This document shows positions 42,446 through 50,401 of a stretch of DNA of 50,475 nt, one piece after another. A program made the position numbers and the translations under genes. The stretch lies in the NCBI GenBank assembly GCA_012735315.1, contig JAAYHS010000098.1:1-50475 (forward strand). Reading direction: 5' to 3'. This DNA comes from Bacillota bacterium (GTDB lineage Bacteria; Bacillota; UBA4882; UBA8346). How positions within the stretch are numbered: position 1 is the stretch's first letter; each line of letters starts with the position of its first letter. Under the pieces are notes generated by a model. It saw nothing but the letters and a program-made list of their open reading frames with translations, was not told the origin of the DNA and did no database searches.

Positions 42446-43170
42446 AAACAGCAGTAATCCTAGCGGCCGGTTTGGGAAGCAGGCTAAAGAACCGAACTAG
42501 CCAAATACCTAAAGGATTCATTACCGTCGGCGGTAAATCCCTAATTGAACAGTCGGTTTCCAAACTGTTAAAGTCCGGCATTGAAAAAATATTGATCGGC
42601 ACCGGGCACGCCGCGGAGCATTATGACCGATTCGCCCGAAATTATTCGGGGACCGTTGTTTGCGTCCGTAATGAAAAATACGCTGAAACCGGCAGCATGT
42701 TTACGCTCTATAATATGAAAGACTTCATCGATGATGGTTTTCTGTTGTTGGAATCGGACTTATTATATGACCGACGCGGGTTAACGATTCTCCAGGAGCT
42801 GACGGAGCCCGATGTTATTCTCGCCAGCGGCAGGACCGACTCCAATGACGAAGTTTTTATCGAGGCCGATTCCAACGGAAACCTGGTTAAAATGTCTAAA
42901 AACAGCGCCGACTTAAAAAGTATCTTCGGCGAGTTGGTCGGAATCACTAAAATTTCCTACCCTACCTTTCAAAAAATGTGTCGCTTCGCCGCCAAGGAAT
43001 TTAGTATTCAACCCAAACTCGATTATGAATACGCTCTGGTCGGAATAAGCGGCTCCACCAAGATTCTGGTTAAAAAAATCGAGGATTTTGTCTGGTGTGA
43101 AATCGACGATGAGACCCATCTGCAACGCGCCGAAGGATATATTTTTCCAAAAATAAAGGAGCAGATCTGA
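42439..43170 (+). CDS. pntC: PntC-like nucleotidyltransferase, probably CTP:2-AEP cytidylyltransferase
   Basis: A 243-residue NTP-transferase with an intact nucleotide motif AVILAAGLGSRLKN and the lysine block IPKGFITVGGKSLIEQ; LLLESDLLYDRRGL carries the metal-binding Asp and WCEIDDETHLQRAE the C-terminal one. Such proteins next to AEP genes activate AEP as CMP-AEP, related to LicC for phosphocholine. It overlaps aepY by seven bp and is followed by the AEP transaminase. The substrate is inferred from context; an ordinary sugar-phosphate nucleotidyltransferase is the alternative. Confidence 0.82.
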   Translation: MVKTAVILAAGLGSRLKNRTSQIPKGFITVGGKSLIEQSVSKLLKSGIEKILIGTGHAAEHYDRFARNYSGTVVCVRNEKYAETGSMFTLYNMKDFIDDGFLLLESDLLYDRRGLTILQELTEPDVILASGRTDSNDEVFIEADSNGNLVKMSKNSADLKSIFGELVGITKISYPTFQKMCRFAAKEFSIQPKLDYEYALVGISGSTKILVKKIEDFVWCEIDDETHLQRAEGYIFPKIKEQI

Positions 43171-43171
43171 T

Positions 43172-44281
43172 ATGTGGTTGAAAGTAAAACGAAATATTTT
43201 GCTTAACCCCGGACCGGCCACCACCACCGACTCGGTAAAAAGGGCTTTAGTGGCGCCGGACATTTGTCCCCGGGAGAAAGAGTTTTGCGAGGTAGTGCGG
43301 GAAATCAGAAATAACTTGGTGAAAATCGCCCACGGAGACGATTCCTACACCTGTGTCTTATTCGCCGGCTCCGGTACGTCCGTCATGGACGCGGCGATTA
43401 ATTCGGTAACGCCTCCCGCTAAAAAGATCGCCATCATTAATAACGGCGCCTACGGCGAACGCATGGTCAAAATCGCTCAAGCTTATAACTTGGATTATGT
43501 CGAGATCAAGTACGAATTCGGCGCTAAAATTAATCCGTCCCAGGTTGCCGAAATCCTGAAGAAGGATAAAGACATCGCTTGCCTGGCCATGGTTCACCAT
43601 GAGACTACCACCGGTTTGTTGAATCCCGTTAAAGAAATCGGGAAAATAGTCAAAGAAAATAATTGCGTTTTTATCGTCGATACGATCTCCAGTTTCGCCG
43701 GTATTCCCATTGATATTAAAGATTGGCAAATCGACTTCATGATGTCCACCTCCAACAAATGCATCCAAGGCATGGCCGGAGTCGCTTTTATCATTTGTAA
43801 AAAATCCGAATTGGAAAAGTTGAAGGATTATCCTCGCCGCTCCTTTTATCTTAACTTATATGATCAATACCTTTACTTTGAAAAAACCGGCCAAAGCCAG
43901 TTTACTCCGCCGGTCCAGATTTTATATGCATTAAAGCAGGCTATCAAGGAATATTTCGCCGAAGGCGGCGAGAACCGTTATCAACGCTATACCGAAAATT
44001 GGAAGGTCTTGCGTCAAGGTTTATTGGATTTGGGTTTCAAACTCTTCCATGAACCCGAGGACGAATCCCATATTTTATTAACCGTCTATGAGCCGGAACT
44101 ACCCGGATATAATTTTGAAGCAATGCACGATTATTTATATGCCAGGGGTTTCACGATCTATCCGGGGAAGATCGGTAATAAGAACACCTTCCGCTTGGCA
44201 AATATGGGGGAAATCAATACCAAAGACATTAAAAAGTTTTTAAAAGCCTTGGCGTCCTATTTGAAAAGCATTCAGCGTTAA
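43172..44281 (+). CDS. phnW: 2-Aminoethylphosphonate transaminase (biosynthetic direction)
   Basis: A PLP-dependent class V aminotransferase of 369 residues. It interconverts phosphonoacetaldehyde and 2-aminoethylphosphonate. Visible are NILLNPGPATTTDSVKRALV, FAGSGTSVMDAAI, the MVHHETTTGLLNPVKEIG stretch, VDTISSFAGIP and the lysine segment MMSTSNKCIQGMAGVAFI. Together with aepX and aepY it completes the route to AEP; no phosphonatase gene is nearby, which favours synthesis. It starts two bases after pntC, with AAGGAG upstream. Confidence 0.95.
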   Translation: MWLKVKRNILLNPGPATTTDSVKRALVAPDICPREKEFCEVVREIRNNLVKIAHGDDSYTCVLFAGSGTSVMDAAINSVTPPAKKIAIINNGAYGERMVKIAQAYNLDYVEIKYEFGAKINPSQVAEILKKDKDIACLAMVHHETTTGLLNPVKEIGKIVKENNCVFIVDTISSFAGIPIDIKDWQIDFMMSTSNKCIQGMAGVAFIICKKSELEKLKDYPRRSFYLNLYDQYLYFEKTGQSQFTPPVQILYALKQAIKEYFAEGGENRYQRYTENWKVLRQGLLDLGFKLFHEPEDESHILLTVYEPELPGYNFEAMHDYLYARGFTIYPGKIGNKNTFRLANMGEINTKDIKKFLKALASYLKSIQR

Positions 44282-44302
44282 TCAATTACGGAGGTTATGA
44301 TC

Positions 44303-45466
44303 GTGAGCGTCACCGGAAAGATATCCTTGTTCTTTAAAGCCTTAAACGATTTCAATCGCTTCTTTGAAGAAAGCAACCGTCAAGCCAGAACCCTTGTCTT
44401 TTATTCGGAAAACGGCATTTATTTGCGGTACTATGAAGGATTGATTCGGGAAATCCTCAACAAGTCCGATTTGGAGATTTCTTATTTGACGGCGGATATT
44501 AATGACCCGATCTTTCGATTTGAAAATAAGCGGATTAAACCCTTTTTTATCCGGAATTTTGAAGCTTCTTTATTCCCCAAACTGGACTCGAAGGTCGTGG
44601 TAATGACCTTGCCCGATCTGAACCGGTTTTACATCAAAAAAACGACCAATCCCGATGTTAACCATGTTTATGTCTTCCATGCCATCGGCAGCACTCATTT
44701 GCAATATAATTTCGGCGCTTTCGATTATTACGACGCCATCTTTTGCGTCGGCCCCCATCATGAGGCGGAAATAAGAAAAAGCGAAGCTTTATACGGCTTA
44801 AATCCGAAACAACTTTTTCAATTCGGTTACCCCTATTTGGAACAAGTCTATTTGGAACATCAAAAATATTTGAAAGAAAACCCGCCAAAAACCGGTTCCA
44901 AAAAGAAAGTTTTAATCGCTCCCACCTGGGGTAAAAACTGTATTTTAGAAACCTGTATTAACCAATTAATCTCGGTTCTCCAAAAAACCGATTACGAAGT
45001 TTATGTTCGTCCTCACCCGGAATTTGTGAAACGCCGGGGTAAAGTGGTGAACCGGATCAAGAATAAAGTGAAAAATATCCCCAATATACATCTGGAACAG
45101 GATCTGGTTTCCGGGATTAATGTTCACAACGCCGATTTTTTGATTACCGATTGGTCGGGGATCGCCTTTGAATTCGCCTTCGGCACCGAGCGTCCGGTGC
45201 TCTTCATCAATACCCCTTTGAAAATCGACAATCCTAAGTATCAAGAGCTGGGTCTCGAACCCCTTGAAATATTTAGCAGAAACCGGATCGGGTTAGCGGT
45301 AAATTTGGAGCAAATCGACCAAATTGAGCAAATTCTAGCTTCTTTCAACGCTGATTTTCAAAAATACCGCGACCAAATAATCGATTTTCGTAACAAATAC
45401 ATTTATAATTGGATGAAATCAGCCGCCATCGGCGCGGAGCAGATCATCGAACTCTGTCATCAATAA
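44303..45466 (+). CDS. TagF/TagB-like CDP-glycerol glycerophosphotransferase family protein
   Basis: A protein of about 387 residues of the GT-B-like TagB/TagF family. The conserved parts are VLIAPTWGKN, YVRPHPEF, then ADFLITDWSGIAFEFAFG, with PVLFINTP. Known members transfer glycerol- or ribitol-phosphate from CDP-alditols to wall polymers with loss of CMP. Since the preceding genes make a CMP-activated phosphonate, this enzyme could transfer AEP instead, which is inference. The GTG at 44303 has GGAGG eight bases upstream; the ATG at 44297 is too close. No signal peptide; a peripheral membrane role is usual. Confidence 0.85.
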   Translation: MSVTGKISLFFKALNDFNRFFEESNRQARTLVFYSENGIYLRYYEGLIREILNKSDLEISYLTADINDPIFRFENKRIKPFFIRNFEASLFPKLDSKVVVMTLPDLNRFYIKKTTNPDVNHVYVFHAIGSTHLQYNFGAFDYYDAIFCVGPHHEAEIRKSEALYGLNPKQLFQFGYPYLEQVYLEHQKYLKENPPKTGSKKKVLIAPTWGKNCILETCINQLISVLQKTDYEVYVRPHPEFVKRRGKVVNRIKNKVKNIPNIHLEQDLVSGINVHNADFLITDWSGIAFEFAFGTERPVLFINTPLKIDNPKYQELGLEPLEIFSRNRIGLAVNLEQIDQIEQILASFNADFQKYRDQIIDFRNKYIYNWMKSAAIGAEQIIELCHQ

Positions 45467-45490
45467 TGGAAATATTAAGGAGGAATTTAA

Positions 45491-45691
45491 ATGAAAATGA
45501 GAGCCGTCTTATTTATGTCCGCAGTCCTCATGTTGCTGTCCATTCCACCGGTTTACGGTTACTCGGATCCGATATCGGTAACCTTGATCTGGCAATTTTT
45601 AGCCAGCATTTTGGTGGGCTTGCTCTTTTTCTTCAAAAGCATCAAACTATGGGTGATAAAGACCTTCTTCAAGGAGAAAAAGAAGGAATAA
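45491..45691 (+). CDS. Small membrane protein (66 aa) of the YxDP type
   Basis: A signal-peptide-like helix (1-23, VLFMSAVLMLLSIPPVYG) is followed by YSDPISVTLIWQFLASIL and a second hydrophobic helix, ending in a basic tail KTFFKEKKKE. Short proteins with a YxDP start, a Q and a membrane helix followed by a Lys/Trp-rich tail are common in polysaccharide clusters next to sulfatase-like proteins, as far as I recall. The ATG has a strong AAGGAGG. It is probably a membrane partner of the following enzymes, and its role is unknown. Confidence 0.75.
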   Translation: MKMRAVLFMSAVLMLLSIPPVYGYSDPISVTLIWQFLASILVGLLFFFKSIKLWVIKTFFKEKKKE

Positions 45692-45778
45692 AAAAGATAT
45701 TTTCACAGCAAACGAAGTTGATAATAGATTTGATGATAATAAGACAAATCCTATAAAAAAATATTTAGGGGTTGAACT

Positions 45779-47215
45779 ATGTTCCGAGAGTATGTCATTG
45801 CCCTATCTTTATCAAATTTATGCTTTTATAAAATAATAACGACTTTCTTTTATAAGAATAAATTCTATTTAAAAGACATCCCCGGAAGCAATCAATTATT
45901 AGCATTAATCTTGGGCGAACTACTGATCGCCACCCTTTTCTGGCTAGCTTGGAGATTGGTTAAAAAGTTAAACAAAAAATATCTGATAGGCATCGCCAAG
46001 TTCTTCGTTTGCCTTCTAGTATTAATTTTTATCTATAGTTTAGCCCAAGATTTTGAAACTTATATTAATAAGAAACTGTTCAGAAGTTGTTTGTTGATTA
46101 TACTAATTACATTAATAATCCGGAAAAAAACCACCAAAGTTGCAACCTCTTTTCTTTTAATAATGGCACCCTTTGTCGGGATGGTTTTTTTCCAATCAGT
46201 TCAAGGTATTGTCACGGATCTTATTACGGAACCCCCCCCTGAAATAAAGCAGCCGATATTCGAAGCGCGACCTGATAAACCAAGAGTATTATGGCTGCTT
46301 TTTGACAGATTTGATTATCAAATTGCTTTCGTCGATCGCCCGGATCATCTTAAAATGCCTGCCTTCGATAGATTGCTGCAACAATCGCTCAGCGCCGAAA
46401 ACGCTTATCCCCCGGGCATGGAAACCATTACTTCATTACCGGCCTTAATTGATGGGAAAATCGTATCCGAAGTTTGTATCGATGGACCGGATAAATTGAA
46501 GATAATTTACCAGGGAAGTGAAGAAACAGTCTATTGGGGCAGTCAGCCGAATCTGTTTACCAAAGCTAGAGCGCTAGAAATGAATACGGCTTTGGTAGGC
46601 GAATATTTACCTTATTCAAGAATAATCGGAAAAGACTTGACTTTCTGTGATTGGACCCAATATTACAATCAATATACAAGTTCCGGTTCAGTATTTGCCA
46701 ATGTGTATCAACAACTCAGAATGCTCTGTATAGGACCCGCGCGACATCATGTGCAAATGAAGGAATCATATTATCACATCCAAAACCTTACCAAAGAATT
46801 GGTTTCCAAACCGGAGTACAATTTGATAATGATCCATAATCCAATTCCCCATCCTCCCTACTTTTATAAAGAACATTTCTGGGGAAAAGGAGGACTCACA
46901 GCATATATTCATGCATTGGAGTTAGTTGATTACACAGTAGCCGAGATTCGTCAGTTAATGGAAGAGCAAGGAACCTGGGATAATACAACCGTCATTATAT
47001 CAGCGGATCACGGCATAGAAAGTAAGGTTCCTTTTATAATTAAACTCGCCAATCAAACACAACCGGTTATTTATGAACCGGCTTTCAATACAGTAATTAC
47101 TCAAGAAATTATTCTAGCAATTCTTCGCAAAGATATTACAACTCCTGAACAATTGGTAACCTTTTTACGGGAAAACGGTCGGATGATTGAACCGGTAAGA
47201 CCCAAGCAGCCTTAA
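45779..47215 (+). CDS. Membrane-anchored sulfatase/alkaline-phosphatase-superfamily enzyme (copy 1)
   Basis: The N-terminal about 145 residues hold four membrane helices; the C-terminal part is extracytoplasmic. Superfamily features seen are RVLWLLFDRFDYQIAF (metal-binding Asp), METITSLPALIDGK (candidate nucleophilic Thr in TxxSxP), IHNPIPHPPYFYK (His) and VIISADHGIES (Asp-His). The TxxSxP order is shared with phosphoethanolamine transferases. With AEP genes upstream it may move a phosphonate or phosphate group between lipid and glycan, which is inference. It is about half identical by eye to the next gene, and more AT-rich. Confidence 0.8.
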   Translation: MFREYVIALSLSNLCFYKIITTFFYKNKFYLKDIPGSNQLLALILGELLIATLFWLAWRLVKKLNKKYLIGIAKFFVCLLVLIFIYSLAQDFETYINKKLFRSCLLIILITLIIRKKTTKVATSFLLIMAPFVGMVFFQSVQGIVTDLITEPPPEIKQPIFEARPDKPRVLWLLFDRFDYQIAFVDRPDHLKMPAFDRLLQQSLSAENAYPPGMETITSLPALIDGKIVSEVCIDGPDKLKIIYQGSEETVYWGSQPNLFTKARALEMNTALVGEYLPYSRIIGKDLTFCDWTQYYNQYTSSGSVFANVYQQLRMLCIGPARHHVQMKESYYHIQNLTKELVSKPEYNLIMIHNPIPHPPYFYKEHFWGKGGLTAYIHALELVDYTVAEIRQLMEEQGTWDNTTVIISADHGIESKVPFIIKLANQTQPVIYEPAFNTVITQEIILAILRKDITTPEQLVTFLRENGRMIEPVRPKQP

Positions 47216-47268
47216 TATAAAGGCTAATTATCAAAATAACATATAAACTGTGCCGGGAGATTAATTTT

Positions 47269-48723
47269 ATGCTGAAAAAATTTTTAATCGCCCTGTCCTT
47301 TACTAATCTTTGTTTTTATAACGTGTTCTGCATTCTCTGTTATCAAAGAACTTTTTATGTAAGATATCTACCGACCGCCAACAGTTATCTCGCTTTGATC
47401 ATCAACGAACTGTTGGTCGCCTCGTTAATGGTGTTGGCTTGGGAAATCGTGCTTCGAATTAACAAGCCTTATCTAACGAAAACTATCAAAGCATTTTTGT
47501 TCCTGGTAGTGCTCATTCTAGTGAATGATGCCGCCAGAGACATTCAGGGAATCGATCACGATATCATCAAATATAGTTTATTAACAATCACCTTCCTGTT
47601 AATTATTTTTAAAAAAACAACCAAGGCTACCGTCTTTTTTCTGTTAATTTCAGCTCCATTTGTCGGCGTTATCTTTTTTAAGTCCGCCGCCGGTTTTGTG
47701 GCAAACCTTCACCGGACCGCACCGCCGCCTAAACCGGCTTTATCTTCGACCGCGGTGGATAACCAAGCCCCGCGGGTGCTTTGGCTGCTCTTTGATGAAC
47801 TGGACTATAGAATCGCTTTTATCGACAAACCCCAGGGATTAAAACTGCCAACGTTCGAACGTTTTCAAAAACAAGCTATAACTGCGGAAAATGCTTATTC
47901 ACCTTCTACTTGGACCAAAGTATCGATTCCCGCCTTAATTGATGGGAGATTTATTTCAGGCGCAGTCAACGATAATCAAAACTTGAAAATAACTTACCGC
48001 GACACCGGCGATACAGTCAATTGGGGCAGTAAGCCCAATGTCTTTTCCAGAGCCGGGGAACTAGGTTATAAAACGGCGCTAATCGGAGAGTATCTGCCCT
48101 ATGAAAGGCTGATCGGAAAGGATCTGACATATTGTTCCTGGTATTCATATTATCCATCGTATGTCAGTCCGGTTGACACGCTTCCCGCCAATCTCTATTC
48201 ACAACTATTCAACATCTTTACGGCATTGACCAAATCGTATATCCATCGTAAAAATACTTACCCCGTATTTTTGGAAGAGTCCAAAAAATTGGCGGCCGAA
48301 CCGGCCTATGGACTAACAATGATTCATATTCCCATTCCTCACGGTCCGTTTTTTTATAAGACCCCTTGGTGGAATCAATCCGGGGAAGGTTATTTGAATT
48401 CATTGGTTTTGGCCGACGAAACTTTGAAGCAACTATGGGACGTCATGGCCTCTAAGGGACTTTGGGATTCGACTACCGTAATCCTTTCTTCCGATCATTG
48501 GCTGCGCAAACAGAAGAAATACTTTAACGTCACCGACTCCCGCATTCCTTTCCTGGTCAAAACCGCCGGGCAAAAGGAGGCTTTTGTCTATCAACCTCAT
48601 TTTAATACGGTAATTACTCAAGCTTTAATATTAGCGATTCTTGAAAATAAAGTAACCACTCCCGAAGATGTTATCGACTGGTTGGATAAACACCGGGATC
48701 CGGTCAACTATTTACCAATTTAA
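47269..48723 (+). CDS. Membrane-anchored sulfatase/alkaline-phosphatase-superfamily enzyme (copy 2)
   Basis: This 484-residue paralogue of the preceding gene has the same plan: four membrane helices, then RVLWLLFDELDYRIAF, TWTKVSIPALIDGRF (Thr and Ser as above), IHIPIPHGPFFYK and VILSSDHWLRK, where the usual Gly after DH is replaced by Trp. This change may alter substrate preference. GGGAG precedes the ATG at nine bases. It is the last gene of the operon, followed by a clear terminator. Whether the pair hydrolyses or transfers groups cannot be told from sequence. Confidence 0.8.
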   Translation: MLKKFLIALSFTNLCFYNVFCILCYQRTFYVRYLPTANSYLALIINELLVASLMVLAWEIVLRINKPYLTKTIKAFLFLVVLILVNDAARDIQGIDHDIIKYSLLTITFLLIIFKKTTKATVFFLLISAPFVGVIFFKSAAGFVANLHRTAPPPKPALSSTAVDNQAPRVLWLLFDELDYRIAFIDKPQGLKLPTFERFQKQAITAENAYSPSTWTKVSIPALIDGRFISGAVNDNQNLKITYRDTGDTVNWGSKPNVFSRAGELGYKTALIGEYLPYERLIGKDLTYCSWYSYYPSYVSPVDTLPANLYSQLFNIFTALTKSYIHRKNTYPVFLEESKKLAAEPAYGLTMIHIPIPHGPFFYKTPWWNQSGEGYLNSLVLADETLKQLWDVMASKGLWDSTTVILSSDHWLRKQKKYFNVTDSRIPFLVKTAGQKEAFVYQPHFNTVITQALILAILENKVTTPEDVIDWLDKHRDPVNYLPI

Positions 48724-48744
48724 ATTAATCTCTTCAACATCGGA

Positions 48745-48782
48745 AAAGGACTCGTACGAAACCGAGTCCTTTTGGTTTTTTC
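48745..48782 (+). terminator. Intrinsic terminator of the phosphonate operon
   Basis: AAGGACTCG pairs with CGAGTCCTT around a TACGAAAC loop and is followed by TTGGTTTTTT on the plus strand, 22 bp after the last stop codon. Confidence 0.88.
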
Positions 48783-48803
48783 CATAATCAACGTAAATAA
48801 CTT

Positions 48804-48833
48804 TAAACCGACCTCAAATCGGTTTTTTTAATA
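48804..48833 (+). terminator. Second terminator, overlapping the end of the GT9 gene
   Basis: AAACCGA and TCGGTTT pair across CCTCAAA, followed by TTTTTAA. It may back up the operon terminator or serve the convergent gene, whose stop codon lies within it. Confidence 0.55.
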
Positions 48834-49815
48834 AAGAATAGATCCCTTGATATACTTGTTCCGGAGTTATATATTCCATGAGTTTCTCCTTATCCTCATT
48901 AGCTAAAATATTCTGAGCGGGTTGAATCACAACATGGGGGCAATTATACGGGCCGTATCTTACCACGCTGGTCGGCCCAAACAAGGCCACAACCGGGACC
49001 TGCTGGGAAACTGCGATATGCATCGGTCCACTATCCCCGCTTAAAAAAACCGAACATTTCTTGATGGCCGCCGCCAACTCCAAGAGATTCAATTTACCGG
49101 TAAGCACGACCGGCTTAATCTTAGCCAAGGCAACCACCTTTTCCACGATCCCGATTTCAGCCGGCCCGCCGAAGAAGATTGTTTTCAGGCCGTCTCCCTG
49201 AAGCATGTCCGATAATTCCGCCAAGTATTCCGCTTTCCAACATTTGCCGGCGCTGCTTCCGCCGGGATGAATTCCGACAACGGTTTGGTCATCCAAATTA
49301 TTCTCAAGCCAAATTCGTTCCGCGGTTAACTTGGACTGTTGGTCATACTCCATTTCCATCTTAACATCGCCGGAATTGGGAACGGAAATACCCAATTCCC
49401 GCAAGGCTTTCAGATAACAGTCCACGCAATGAACGGAACGGTCCTTAATTAAATATGGATTAAAAAACCTTTTCAAAAATTTACTGGCAAACCCGCAAAC
49501 CTTCTTTCCCCCACTAAAAGCCGCCAATGCGGAGGCGCGCTCCGACGGATTTAAGTTGATCACCAGATCATACCGGGTTTCCCGGATTTTCCTAATCATT
49601 TTCAAATGCTCAATTAGGCCGGCTTGCCGTCCCCTTTTATCAAAAGAGATCACCTTGTCAATATAGGGATTGTATAAGCATATTTGACGGACATCTTCGG
49701 CTATCAGCGCATCGACCTTCGCGTGGGGAAAAGCTTGCTTAACTATTCTAAAAACTGGAGTAAAGAATAACGACTCTCCTATCGCCGGCATTATGTTGAC
49801 GATTAAGATTTTCAA
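48814..49815 (-). CDS. Glycosyltransferase family 9 (LPS heptosyltransferase-like)
   Basis: A 333-residue GT-B enzyme. The N-terminus MKILIVNIMPAIGES and the C-terminal motifs VVGIHPGGSSAGKCWKAEYL, SGDSGPMHIA and VVALFGPTS are characteristic of ADP-heptose:LPS heptosyltransferases. It would extend a core oligosaccharide, consistent with an LPS-bearing outer membrane. The start is a TTG at 49815 with GAGGAGG at eight bases. It is convergent with the phosphonate operon. A donor other than heptose is possible. The 280 bases upstream (49816-50096) hold only a very short frame and nothing I recognise. Confidence 0.88.
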   Translation of the reverse strand: MKILIVNIMPAIGESLFFTPVFRIVKQAFPHAKVDALIAEDVRQICLYNPYIDKVISFDKRGRQAGLIEHLKMIRKIRETRYDLVINLNPSERASALAAFSGGKKVCGFASKFLKRFFNPYLIKDRSVHCVDCYLKALRELGISVPNSGDVKMEMEYDQQSKLTAERIWLENNLDDQTVVGIHPGGSSAGKCWKAEYLAELSDMLQGDGLKTIFFGGPAEIGIVEKVVALAKIKPVVLTGKLNLLELAAAIKKCSVFLSGDSGPMHIAVSQQVPVVALFGPTSVVRYGPYNCPHVVIQPAQNILANEDKEKLMEYITPEQVYQGIYSLLKKPI

Positions 49816-50096
49816 GGATGGCGCCTCCTCGGAAGATGAAAGAAGATAGAAATAACCGTTATTAAATTCGTTTTGATCAAGCCAAATCCTTTATTAAGGA
49901 TAAACAAGTTTTCAATTAATAATCGATAGTTTTCAGCCGCCAACCGCGTCATCCCCGTCTGTTATCCGACCGGTCTTAGTTGTTTAACGGAACACCCTCT
50001 CCCGACCTTCAAAAATGCTTACGTTGCGGGAAAGGGGGGCAACCAACTATCATCAAGCGCTCAAGCCTCACAAGGGGGTGATGTGAAAGTCGTCAA

Positions 50097-50130
50097 ATAC
50101 AAAAAAGGCTTGGAATAATTCTCCAAACCC
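50097..50130 (-). terminator. Probable native terminator of tRNA-Arg
   Basis: On the minus strand GGTTTGGA and TCCAAGCC (two G-T pairs allowed) form a hairpin around GAATTAT and continue into TTTTTTG. It begins 11 bp after the CCA end of the tRNA fragment, the usual place of a tRNA terminator. Confidence 0.7.
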
Positions 50131-50140
50131 TTGTAAACTA

Positions 50141-50189
50141 TGGCGCGCCTGGCACGAATCGAACGTGCGACCAACGGATTAGAAGTCCG
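50141..50189 (-). tRNA. 3' fragment of tRNA-Arg(UCU), likely attachment-site scar
   Basis: The minus strand reads an anticodon arm CGGACTTCTAATCCG (anticodon TCT), variable loop, T arm GCACGTTCGATTCGTGC, acceptor strand CAGGCGC, discriminator G and CCA. Upstream (above 50189) there is no D arm and no matching GCGCCTG acceptor strand, so the 5' half is missing. This is the fragment left when an element integrates in the 3' half of a tRNA gene. It is not a functional tRNA. Confidence 0.85.
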
Positions 50190-50401
50190 ATTCGAGACGT
50201 TGCGCAGCGACTTTTACCTGCTACATTAACTATTCACAAGTGAAAGGTTAAAGACTGTTCCGTCAAATTCCCGTCAGGTTTTCCTTTACCTTATTCTAAT
50301 CCCAATCCTATAATTATTAGTAGTACAATATATCTCTAAAGCTATAGCACTCTTTAACCAATCTTTCTTATACTTCCTATCACTCTTAGCTATCAAGTAA
50401 T

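Noticed and set aside
49816-50096. Riboswitch or structured RNA upstream of the GT9 gene
   Set aside because: G-rich segments are present, but no conserved motif of a known class was found.
50076-50118. 11-codon frame (GTG at 50083) after AGGGGGTGAT
   Set aside because: The frame MKVVKYKKGLE is too short to support, and its end lies inside the tRNA-Arg terminator.
50141-50230. Complete tRNA-Arg gene
   Set aside because: No D arm and no 5' acceptor strand complementary to CAGGCGC precede the anticodon arm.
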